Source of the DNA: Armatimonadota bacterium
GTDB taxonomy: Bacteria; Armatimonadota; Abditibacteriia; CG2-30-59-28
Direction of reading: 5' to 3'
Assembly: GCA_016199605.1 (NCBI GenBank)
Contig: JACQGJ010000573.1
Location: 1-8,765 of the forward strand
DNA: 8,765 nt
This document shows, one piece after another, positions 1 through 5,331 of this stretch. Made by a program: the position numbers and the translations under genes. Within the stretch, counting starts at the first letter, position 1, and each line of letters starts with the position of its first letter. The notes under the pieces are model-generated. The model was not told the origin of the DNA. It made no database searches and saw only the letters and a program-made list of their open reading frames with translations.

Positions 1-2168
1 GGCAGATAGATCGGGTCGATATCATCATAGTCGCTGTTCGTGAGTTGACGCAGACCCGTCGAACTCTGCGAGTTCGCGCCGTCCAGGTTCATCTCATACA
101 AGTGGAAGCTCTTGCTGTCGTGAGCCTTGTAGCAGAATAGAACGCGCCGGCCATCAAAGGACAGGTCAGGCCGCCAGAAACTTCCTGGCTTCCTATCAGG
201 GGCCAGCAGACGCACGGTGCCACCCGGACTCAGCCCGTCGAGCAGCAACATTCTCCCGCCAGGGGTCGCTGTAATCCCCATGCGATGGATGGATTGATGC
301 GTGTCATTCACCGGGCCTTGTGGGTACGGCTGATCGATGAACAAGAGTTGAGTGAAGTCGAGGAGCGCGTTCTTGAACATAAGTCGGCGTTTGATTCGGC
401 GAACAGCGAAATAAGTGTCCCTTACCGCAGGATCCATGTCGGCGAAGGCTGAGCCGAGGTCGCCACCGTCCAGACCGGCGATGTTGCCCCAAGGGCCCTT
501 GCCCAGCGGGGCTGCGACGGCCGCCGCCTTCCAGGTCGAGTCGTCGAAGGCAGGCTGCGACCATTCCGGCGGCGCGTCCTTCGCAGAGCGCCAGGAAGTA
601 TCGGAGACCACAGCCCTCTGCTTTCCATCGGCCAAGGTCATCGGCAGAAAGGCGATCAGGCCGGCGGGATTCTGTGCGGGACCGGATCGGTTTTCGGCCC
701 GAACGGATAGAACATTGCGACCGGACTTCAGCAACTTCTCAACCGGGAAGGAGGCGGCCTGCTTCCAGGTCTCATGGGTGCCGAGTCGGGCGCCGTTGAG
801 ATACACCTCGCAGGCGTCATCCACGGCGATGCGCAGTTCAGCCGCACGGACGCCGACGGCTGGCACATCGAACGTGCAGCGGAAGAACCGCCCCTCGGCA
901 GGGACAGCCTCCGCTGGCTGGCCTTCAGGAAACCAGATCCAGCTTGGCGAGGCTGGGACGGCTCCCGACGCGGAGGGTGCAGTGCGCTTCCCCGCCAGCC
1001 CTCTCAGGCGCTTCTCCAGAGCTTCAAGCTCAGCAAGGTTGCTGGTCACCTTAGGTGGCCGCACAGCTCGCGCCAGTCGCGCGGCCAGCCTTCTGGTCCA
1101 ACCGATCTCCTGGCTGGCCCGTTCGGCCAGCGGCCTGCCCATAGCCTGAAACAGCCAGTCGCGCTCCAGCGCCGCCCTGGCCTCGGCTGCTGAGAGCGTG
1201 CGTGTTTCGGGTGTCTGCGGGTCCTCGTGGATGAACGGCAGGTAATACCCGCGGGCATTGGAGGACTCTCTGCCGATTTGCTTTGCCAATTCGGGAGGGA
1301 CGCCATCGAAAGTCTTCCATTGCTCAACAGCAATGCCGTCACCGGCTTGCAGCTTCGGGAAGGAATTCCACGTTCCGGAGTAGCCGGTCACAGGTCGATG
1401 CAGTCCGGCCATCACAACGCACATCTCGGTGGGCGGATCGTAGACCACCAGACCTCCGGTTTTCGCATCCAGGAAACTGAAATCTCCGTCGTGCGTGTTG
1501 TCGGCCTCGATGTTCGCGTACGCCGTCAGGTGAAGGTCGGTGACCGGTTCGTGGTTCCGGTTGGTCACCACAAACTCGACACCCACGACGCTCCCCTGCC
1601 CCATCACGGCCCGCGCGCGCATACGCAGCTTTCCGTCGGTCGTCTCGACCACACCGGTCGCTTCCCTGTCACTCACAGCATGGACGGGTTCCACGAGGCG
1701 CAAGTTCTCGGGTGAGCTGTCCCCATCTTGCGGAACCCCCGCGCGATGAGTTCCCTCGCTGTCTCGATAGTGAAGGTAGTAGGTAAACTGGCTGAGTTGT
1801 CCTCCATGCTTACAGGCCAGGCTTTGACGCTCCATGCGCCAGCGGAAGAAGCACGGCCCTTCAAGAGCAAAGTCGGTGGCTTCGTTCTTGATCCACACTT
1901 TGGGAGCCTCGACCAACGAGGCGGATTCGGGCCTGGGCTGATCCAATTCTGCAAATTGCCGTCGTGCGGACTCCACCCGCTTTGCGGCCTTTTCCGCGGA
2001 ATCATCAAAGACGAGTAGGACCACTTCCCGGGCTGACTGCCCGGGCGTCAGGTCTCCAAGACGCCAAGTGAGAACCCCATCGGTGTTCCCCATCGAATCG
2101 AGCCCCGCGGCGGCCCATCCCACACTCCCGGCGGTCAGAGTAACCAGACATATCCAAGCGACTCTCAT
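1..2168 (-). CDS. Secreted HzsA-related multidomain protein, C-terminus cut by window edge
   Basis: One minus-strand frame stays open from the ATG at 2168 to the left edge: 722 complete codons and no stop. The start is supported by AAAGGAG (2182-2176) seven bases upstream and by a signal peptide at residues 1-20 (basic MR, hydrophobic core, Ala-rich end). Residues about 25-400 form a mostly beta region that I do not recognise confidently; its W-x-LGDL-x-PGQS start followed by an Ala/Glu-rich helix recalls N-terminal modules of glycan-acting enzymes. Residues 410-550 look like a galactose-binding-like domain of the rhamnosidase N-terminal type (WIWFPEG, CEVYLNGARLG, SDTSWR, FDDSTWKA). From about 597 to the edge the sequence resembles the hydrazine synthase alpha-like/TolB-type propeller family found in planctomycetes and relatives (DGRRVLFCYKA, LYEMNLDG, RQLTNSDYDDIDPIYLP). 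No CXXCH haem motif is visible, so hydrazine synthesis is not implied. It is likely periplasmic or surface-exposed and binds or senses glycans (inference). Confidence 0.8.
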   Translation of the reverse strand, partial: MRVAWICLVTLTAGSVGWAAAGLDSMGNTDGVLTWRLGDLTPGQSAREVVLLVFDDSAEKAAKRVESARRQFAELDQPRPESASLVEAPKVWIKNEATDFALEGPCFFRWRMERQSLACKHGGQLSQFTYYLHYRDSEGTHRAGVPQDGDSSPENLRLVEPVHAVSDREATGVVETTDGKLRMRARAVMGQGSVVGVEFVVTNRNHEPVTDLHLTAYANIEADNTHDGDFSFLDAKTGGLVVYDPPTEMCVVMAGLHRPVTGYSGTWNSFPKLQAGDGIAVEQWKTFDGVPPELAKQIGRESSNARGYYLPFIHEDPQTPETRTLSAAEARAALERDWLFQAMGRPLAERASQEIGWTRRLAARLARAVRPPKVTSNLAELEALEKRLRGLAGKRTAPSASGAVPASPSWIWFPEGQPAEAVPAEGRFFRCTFDVPAVGVRAAELRIAVDDACEVYLNGARLGTHETWKQAASFPVEKLLKSGRNVLSVRAENRSGPAQNPAGLIAFLPMTLADGKQRAVVSDTSWRSAKDAPPEWSQPAFDDSTWKAAAVAAPLGKGPWGNIAGLDGGDLGSAFADMDPAVRDTYFAVRRIKRRLMFKNALLDFTQLLFIDQPYPQGPVNDTHQSIHRMGITATPGGRMLLLDGLSPGGTVRLLAPDRKPGSFWRPDLSFDGRRVLFCYKAHDSKSFHLYEMNLDGANSQSSTGLRQLTNSDYDDIDPIYL

Positions 2169-2194
2169 CAAAGATCTCCTTTCGCTGACGCCGC

Positions 2195-2223
2195 AATTTA
2201 CCTTGCTCGCCCGGTTTCGTCAA
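2195..2223 (-). promoter_or_regulatory. Sigma70-like promoter for the minus-strand HzsA-related gene
   Basis: Read on the minus strand, TTGACG (2223-2218, five of six matches to TTGACA) is followed after exactly 17 bases by TAAATT (2200-2195, four of six to TATAAT). The predicted start is near 2188, giving a leader of about 20 nt that holds the AAAGGAG ribosome site. Position and spacing are seen directly; activity is inferred. Confidence 0.5.
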
Positions 2224-2251
2224 TGCTGTCGACGCGAGTTTGCCCGGCCAG

Positions 2252-2280
2252 TGGACACCTTCTCCGAATTCCACTAAAAT
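2252..2280 (+). promoter_or_regulatory. Sigma70-like promoter for the oxidoreductase-HEAT operon
   Basis: TGGACA (2252-2257, five of six) and TAAAAT (2275-2280, five of six) are separated by exactly 17 bases. The predicted start is near 2287, giving a leader of about 37 nt before the ATG at 2324. It lies back to back with the minus-strand promoter, the two -35 boxes being 28 bp apart, so one regulator bound between them could control both genes. No clear operator palindrome was seen there. Confidence 0.55.
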
Positions 2281-2323
2281 ACCGGCACTTCCACACCGGA
2301 TCCAATCAGGAAAGGATCAACTG

Positions 2324-3619
2324 ATGGACGAAAAGAAAATCCTTACAAGACGCAACTTCCTCAAAGCCTCGGCCGCGGCAGGTCTATCGATTCCCTACTT
2401 CATCAAAGAGGGGGTCCTCTCGGCCCCCGGTAGACCGGGGGCCAATGATCGCATCGGGATCGGCAACATCGGCGTCGGAGGCATGGGATCCTACCATGTC
2501 CGGCGAGATGCGGTTGCCGTCTGTGATGTCGATGCGAATCATCTCGCGGACGCGGCTAAGAAAGTGGTGGGGAATCCCTTCCTGTGCAAGGACTACCGCT
2601 ATCTCCTGGACCGCAAAGACGTGGAGGCGGTGATGATCGCCACGCCCGATCACTGGCACGCCCTAATGACCGTCCATGCGTGCCAGGCCGGGAAGGATGT
2701 TTACTCGGAGAAGCCGACTTGCCGAACCATCCAGGAAGGTCAGGCGATGATCAACGCGGCGAAACGCTACGGGCGTGTGATCCAGATCGGCGCCCAGGGC
2801 CGCTCCAATCCGACTGCTCATTCTGCCTGCGAATTCGTGCGCAACGGTCAGATCGGCAACGTGAAACACGTGGAGGTCTGGCATGTGAAAAACCACGAAG
2901 GCGGTTGGATTGATGACGAGCCGCCGCCACCGGAACTCGACTGGGACCTATGGCTCGGGCCCGCGCGCTACGTGCCTTACAACCCCGTGCGCTGCCATTT
3001 CAACTTCCGCTGGTTCATGGACTTCGGCGGCGGGTTTATCCGGGACCGCGGCAATCACATCCTCAGCCTTGTGTTCTGGTACTTGGATCGGGACAACGCC
3101 AGTCCGGTGTCAGTCGAGGCGACGGGCGAGCCACGGAAGGACGGCATCTACGACGTACCAATCACCATGGAAGCAAAATGGGAATTCAAAAACCCCGACT
3201 GGACCATGACTTGGAGCCAGCCCGGCGCTCGCTACAACGACATCGATTGGGGCGCGAAGTTCTACGGCGACCGGGACACGCTGATCGTGGCTAACGGCGA
3301 TGGCGGATTCGACACCGAGCAGAAGGCAAAAGACTACCGACCACCGGCGAACGGAGTTCACGTCTACAAGCTGGACAGTCCGAACGGAGACGCTACGGCT
3401 CGTCACCGTGAGAACTGGCTCAACTGCATCCGGTCTCGAGAAAAACCGGTCATGTCGGTCGAGATCGGGTACCGGGTAGTCACCCTCGCGATCCTTGCGA
3501 ATATCTCCTATCTGCTGGGACGCAAGCTCCAGTGGGATCCCATCAAAGAGAAGTTCATCGGAGACGATGAGGCGAATCGTTTCCTGGCCCAGCCGTACCG
3601 CGCGCCGTGGCATTTGTGA
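2324..3619 (+). CDS. Tat-exported Gfo/Idh/MocA family oxidoreductase
   Basis: The 431-residue protein is a NAD(P)-dependent oxidoreductase of the Gfo/Idh/MocA superfamily, which acts on sugars, inositols or glycoside-linked sugars. The frame is open further upstream to a TTG at 2240, but the ATG at 2324 is preferred: it follows AGGAAAGGA (2308-2316) and starts exactly at a twin-arginine signal (TRRNFLKA, residues 8-15, then a hydrophobic stretch to about 26). A Rossmann fold follows, with dinucleotide loop GNIGVGGMG (47-55), an acidic strand end CDVD (67-70), ATPDHWH (106-112) and the family signature SEKP (128-131), whose lysine (K130) is usually catalytic. The C-terminal half holds GGGFIRDRGNHIL (235-247), with D241 and H245 where the family often has active-site residues. 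Tat export implies folding with cofactor in the cytoplasm before secretion. The HEAT gene follows closely. The substrate cannot be told from sequence. Confidence 0.93.
   Translation: MDEKKILTRRNFLKASAAAGLSIPYFIKEGVLSAPGRPGANDRIGIGNIGVGGMGSYHVRRDAVAVCDVDANHLADAAKKVVGNPFLCKDYRYLLDRKDVEAVMIATPDHWHALMTVHACQAGKDVYSEKPTCRTIQEGQAMINAAKRYGRVIQIGAQGRSNPTAHSACEFVRNGQIGNVKHVEVWHVKNHEGGWIDDEPPPPELDWDLWLGPARYVPYNPVRCHFNFRWFMDFGGGFIRDRGNHILSLVFWYLDRDNASPVSVEATGEPRKDGIYDVPITMEAKWEFKNPDWTMTWSQPGARYNDIDWGAKFYGDRDTLIVANGDGGFDTEQKAKDYRPPANGVHVYKLDSPNGDATARHRENWLNCIRSREKPVMSVEIGYRVVTLAILANISYLLGRKLQWDPIKEKFIGDDEANRFLAQPYRAPWHL
2422..2443 (+). repeat. Perfect 9-bp GC hairpin inside the oxidoreductase coding region
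   Basis: GGCCCCCGG (2422-2430) and CCGGGGGCC (2435-2443) are exact reverse complements around a TAGA loop. It lies at about codons 34-40, in the Ala-Pro-Gly linker between the Tat signal and the Rossmann domain. It may be a by-product of Pro/Gly codons in GC-rich DNA, but the mRNA hairpin should be very stable. Confidence 0.6.
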
Positions 3620-3657
3620 ATTCGACTGGAGTACCGGGGTAAAGGAGTGGTGGAGTG

Positions 3658-4176
3658 ATGGATGAACTGCAGGGATTCCTGGAGAAGATCAAGTCGGAGG
3701 ATGCGCAAATCCGCTATGCAGCCTGGCGGGCAGCGGGACCGAGGGGGGCAGCAGCGATCGGGCCACTCGCGGAGTTGATAGGCTCCACCGACAGAGGTGT
3801 GGCCAAGGCAGCGCGTGAGGCTCTACAGAATATCACGCACTACGCCGCTCGACCGGGCGCTCAGAAGGAGGCTCGGGCCGCCTCGGCAGAATTACTCAAA
3901 GTGGCTGCGTCCACCGCGCAAAAAGCGGTGAGAGCAGAGGCGCTGAACTTCCTGGGGTTTGTGGGAGACGACCGGGCCGTGCCCGGGATCAGAAAGCTGC
4001 TGGCCGACGCCGACGTTCGCGACGAGGCCCGCATGGCCCTGGAACGGATACCGGGAAACGCCTCGCTCCAAGCTCTGCAACGGGCCCACAAGTCCGCGCC
4101 GGAGGACTTCAAGCCAAACCTGGAGCAATCACTGCACAACCGGAGGCTGACTCCCGCAACAGCGGGAATCAAGTAG
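3658..4176 (+). CDS. Small HEAT-repeat protein
   Basis: A 172-residue, Ala- and Arg-rich all-helical protein of the HEAT/PBS-lyase-like repeat type. Repeats are visible as IRYAAWRAAGPRG..AIGPLAELI (about 18-41), VAKAAREALQNI (48-59), VRAEALNFLGFVGDDRAVPGIRKLL (91-115) and VRDEARMALERIPG (120-133), each with the Arg-x-x-Ala helix and the small-residue turn typical of the fold. Such proteins are protein-interaction scaffolds; no catalytic motif is seen and there is no signal peptide. It begins 38 nt after the oxidoreductase stop, behind AAAGGAG (3641-3647). A GTG at 3655 directly before the ATG is an equally possible start (spacing 7 versus 10) and adds one residue. Cotranscription with the oxidoreductase is likely, and a partner or regulatory role for it is inference. 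Codons 82-106 are duplicated about 1.1 kb downstream. Confidence 0.82.
   Translation: MDELQGFLEKIKSEDAQIRYAAWRAAGPRGAAAIGPLAELIGSTDRGVAKAAREALQNITHYAARPGAQKEARAASAELLKVAASTAQKAVRAEALNFLGFVGDDRAVPGIRKLLADADVRDEARMALERIPGNASLQALQRAHKSAPEDFKPNLEQSLHNRRLTPATAGIK
3901..3975 (+). repeat. Upstream copy of the duplicated HEAT-gene segment
   Basis: These 75 bases align without gaps to 4991-5065, with 66 identities by hand count; the last 50 (3926-3975 against 5016-5065) differ at one base only. The offset is exactly 1,090 bp, same orientation. Here the segment is an integral part of the HEAT gene. Confidence 0.9.
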
Positions 4177-4255
4177 AAGGCTGCACTCACTCGTCCGAAA
4201 CTGGTGGTACCCTTCGTGCGGCCCAGTCCAAGTATCAGAATTCTATTCGCGTGCG

Positions 4256-4284
4256 TTGATCTCTGTACCTCTGCGGAGTAAAAT
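4256..4284 (+). promoter_or_regulatory. Sigma70-like promoter for the toxin-antitoxin pair
   Basis: TTGATC (4256-4261, four of six to TTGACA) is followed after 17 bases by TAAAAT (4279-4284, five of six). The predicted start is near 4291, about 44 nt before the antitoxin ATG. TA modules are usually transcribed from their own autoregulated promoter; no clear operator repeat was seen around this one. Confidence 0.45.
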
Positions 4285-4334
4285 AGCAGGCGACCCACGT
4301 TTATCACGGGACAGGTCTTGGAGGAGGATCGTCC

Positions 4335-4577
4335 ATGTCCACAGACACTTATGAACGACTGATTGTCGAAGGAATCCGGGGGCTGACACCTGAGCTATTG
4401 TCTGAGATCGCAGATTTCGTCTTCTTCGTGAGGAAACGGACCTTGGACCCGCAAGAGTTTGAGGAAGAAATGCGAAACGCCTTACTGAACCATGAGTTAG
4501 GGCAACTGAGCACGGTAGAGCAAGGGCACCTGGAAGAGGAGTTCATCGGATATGAGAGCGCCTACCCGCTCAACTGA
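4335..4577 (+). CDS. Putative type II antitoxin partnering the PIN toxin
   Basis: An 80-residue acidic protein just upstream of, and overlapping, a PIN-domain gene: the standard place for a VapB-like antitoxin that binds and blocks the toxin and represses the operon. A strong ribosome site GGAGGAGG (4320-4327) lies seven bases before the ATG. The N-terminal half (ERLIVEGIRGLTPELLSEIADFVFFVRKR, split about residues 7-35) resembles the short antitoxins with an 'I..L.PE...EI.DFV.FL' helix (DUF2281-like) rather than a clear ribbon-helix-helix or AbrB domain. The acidic tail (EFEEEMRNALLN, LEEEFIGYESAYPLN) would suit insertion into the toxin active site. No DNA-binding motif is obvious, so autoregulation is uncertain. 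Base composition looks less GC-rich than the flanking genes, suggesting acquisition. Confidence 0.72.
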   Translation: MSTDTYERLIVEGIRGLTPELLSEIADFVFFVRKRTLDPQEFEEEMRNALLNHELGQLSTVEQGHLEEEFIGYESAYPLN

Positions 4578-4959
4578 ATTTGTGGCTGATACGATCGCTG
4601 TCGTCTTGCGTCTGGAGAAGCGCAAAATGGGTCCCACCGCGCAATCCATCTTTGCCTCAGCCGAAGCCGGGGATGCCACCATATTCATCCCGGGGCTCGT
4701 TTTTGCTGAGGTCCTGTATCTGTCTGAAAAGCGCAGGATCAGTATCTCCCTTACGGATGTGGCGGATTACCTGATTAGGTTCCCTCCTTGCACCGAGATC
4801 CCGCTGAGTTTCGACATCGTTCAGTGTGCTTCGACGATTACAGACGTCCCTGAACTTCATGACCGCTTGATTGCTGCCACTGCCCGAAAGCTCAACGTTG
4901 CCCTCATCACCAACGACGCAGCCCTCCAATCTTCAGCGTTCGTAAACACAGTCTGGTAG
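4552..4959 (+). CDS. PIN-domain (VapC-like) toxin ribonuclease
   Basis: A 135-residue PIN-domain protein, the normal length for VapC toxins, which are Mg-dependent endoribonucleases cutting tRNA or rRNA. The four acidic residues of the PIN active site can be placed: D13 in FVADT, E53 in VFAEVLYL, D104 in ELHDRLIAATA and D122 in LITNDAAL, with the usual ending SSAFVNTVW. None appears lost, so the enzyme is predicted active. The ATG at 4552 lies inside the antitoxin gene (26-bp overlap), behind GGAAGAGGAG (4532-4541), which implies translational coupling so that toxin is made only after antitoxin. No terminator is visible after the stop. RNA target unknown. The flanking duplicated HEAT fragments suggest that the module or its surroundings were rearranged. 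Confidence 0.88.
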   Translation: MRAPTRSTEFVADTIAVVLRLEKRKMGPTAQSIFASAEAGDATIFIPGLVFAEVLYLSEKRRISISLTDVADYLIRFPPCTEIPLSFDIVQCASTITDVPELHDRLIAATARKLNVALITNDAALQSSAFVNTVW

Positions 4960-4990
4960 TCGGGCCGTTGTCCCGCGTATTCTCACCCTT

Positions 4991-5065
4991 GTGGCTGCCT
5001 CCGCCGCCGCAACTACGGTGAGAGCAGAGGCGCTAAACTTCCTGGGGTTTGTGGGAGACGACCGG
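4991..5065 (+). pseudogene. Orphan duplicated fragment of the HEAT-repeat gene
   Basis: A 75-bp piece of the HEAT gene, ungapped and 66/75 identical to 3901-3975, in the same orientation and with the reading frame open across it. It would encode VRAEALNFLGFVGDDR exactly as the parent does; the single difference in the last 50 bases is a synonymous CTG to CTA Leu codon. Homology stops abruptly at both ends (toxin-side spacer before, unrelated GC-rich sequence after), so it cannot form a HEAT protein alone. A GTG at 4991 opens a 77-codon frame, but no good ribosome site precedes it. Best read as the remnant of a partial duplication or of a second HEAT paralogue. Confidence 0.75.
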
Positions 5066-5236
5066 CAACCGCGACGCGAGGGACTCGCCGCCCTCCCCCG
5101 CGGCTCCGCCGAATGGAACCAGTTCAATAGCCTGCCCACCGAGACACAAGGCAGCAAGCGGCCGGTAGAGGGGACGGGACAGGACCCCGGCGGCGGAGGG
5201 GATCCCGCGTCACCCCCGTCGTGAGGGAACAACGAG

Positions 5237-5269
5237 CGTGTTGCGAGGGACCGAATCCCTCGCAACACG
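5237..5269. repeat. Perfect 14-bp inverted repeat with 5-nt loop
   Basis: CGTGTTGCGAGGGA (5237-5250) and TCCCTCGCAACACG (5256-5269) are exact reverse complements around the loop CCGAA. The heptamer CGAGCGT occurs on both sides (5233-5239 and 5271-5277). No T-tract follows on either strand, so a simple intrinsic terminator is unlikely. It lies 62 bases before the start of the next gene. It could be a dispersed palindromic (REP-like) element or an mRNA leader structure. Confidence 0.8.
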
Positions 5270-5331
5270 GCGAGCGTATCCGGGCCGGGCTTTCATGGGG
5301 TCATGGACCTGAACTGGAGCTTGGAGGAGGA

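Larger units (their letters stand above)
4960..5331. other. 372-bp intergenic stretch with gene remnant and hairpin
   Basis: Between the toxin stop and the next gene nothing looks like an intact gene. The first third contains the orphan HEAT fragment (4991-5065). The remainder to about 5220 is GC-rich and reads in frame with that fragment as a low-complexity Pro/Gly/Ser-rich tail without a recognisable domain, ending in a stop at 5222-5224. A perfect hairpin follows at 5237-5269. No convincing promoter for the gene at 5332 was found. Confidence 0.65.

Noticed and set aside
60..76. CGAACTC-TGC-GAGTTCG perfect small hairpin
   Set aside because: It lies inside the coding region of the HzsA-like gene, has only seven pairs and no regulatory context.
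415..1149. Long plus-strand open frame (244 codons) opposite the HzsA-like gene
   Set aside because: It is antisense to a longer continuous minus-strand frame that has a signal peptide, a ribosome site and recognisable domains. Its own translation is Ser/Ala/Arg-rich without a family.
2005..2274. Minus-strand open frame crossing the divergent promoter region
   Set aside because: It overlaps the signal-peptide end of the HzsA-like gene in another frame and would span both promoters; no domain or ribosome site.
3110..3613. Minus-strand open frame (167 codons) antisense to the oxidoreductase
   Set aside because: GC-rich shadow of a well-supported Gfo/Idh/MocA gene; low-complexity translation without motifs.
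4991..5224. 77-codon frame starting at a GTG in the orphan HEAT fragment, as a real small gene
   Set aside because: No ribosome site, the homology ends after 25 codons, and the tail is low-complexity Pro/Gly/Ser. A remnant explains it better.
4317..5331. CTTGGAGGAGGA occurs at 4317-4328 and again at 5320-5331, before two different genes
   Set aside because: Both are strong ribosome-binding sites, and a purine-rich 12-mer at such positions is expected; the flanks show no further similarity.
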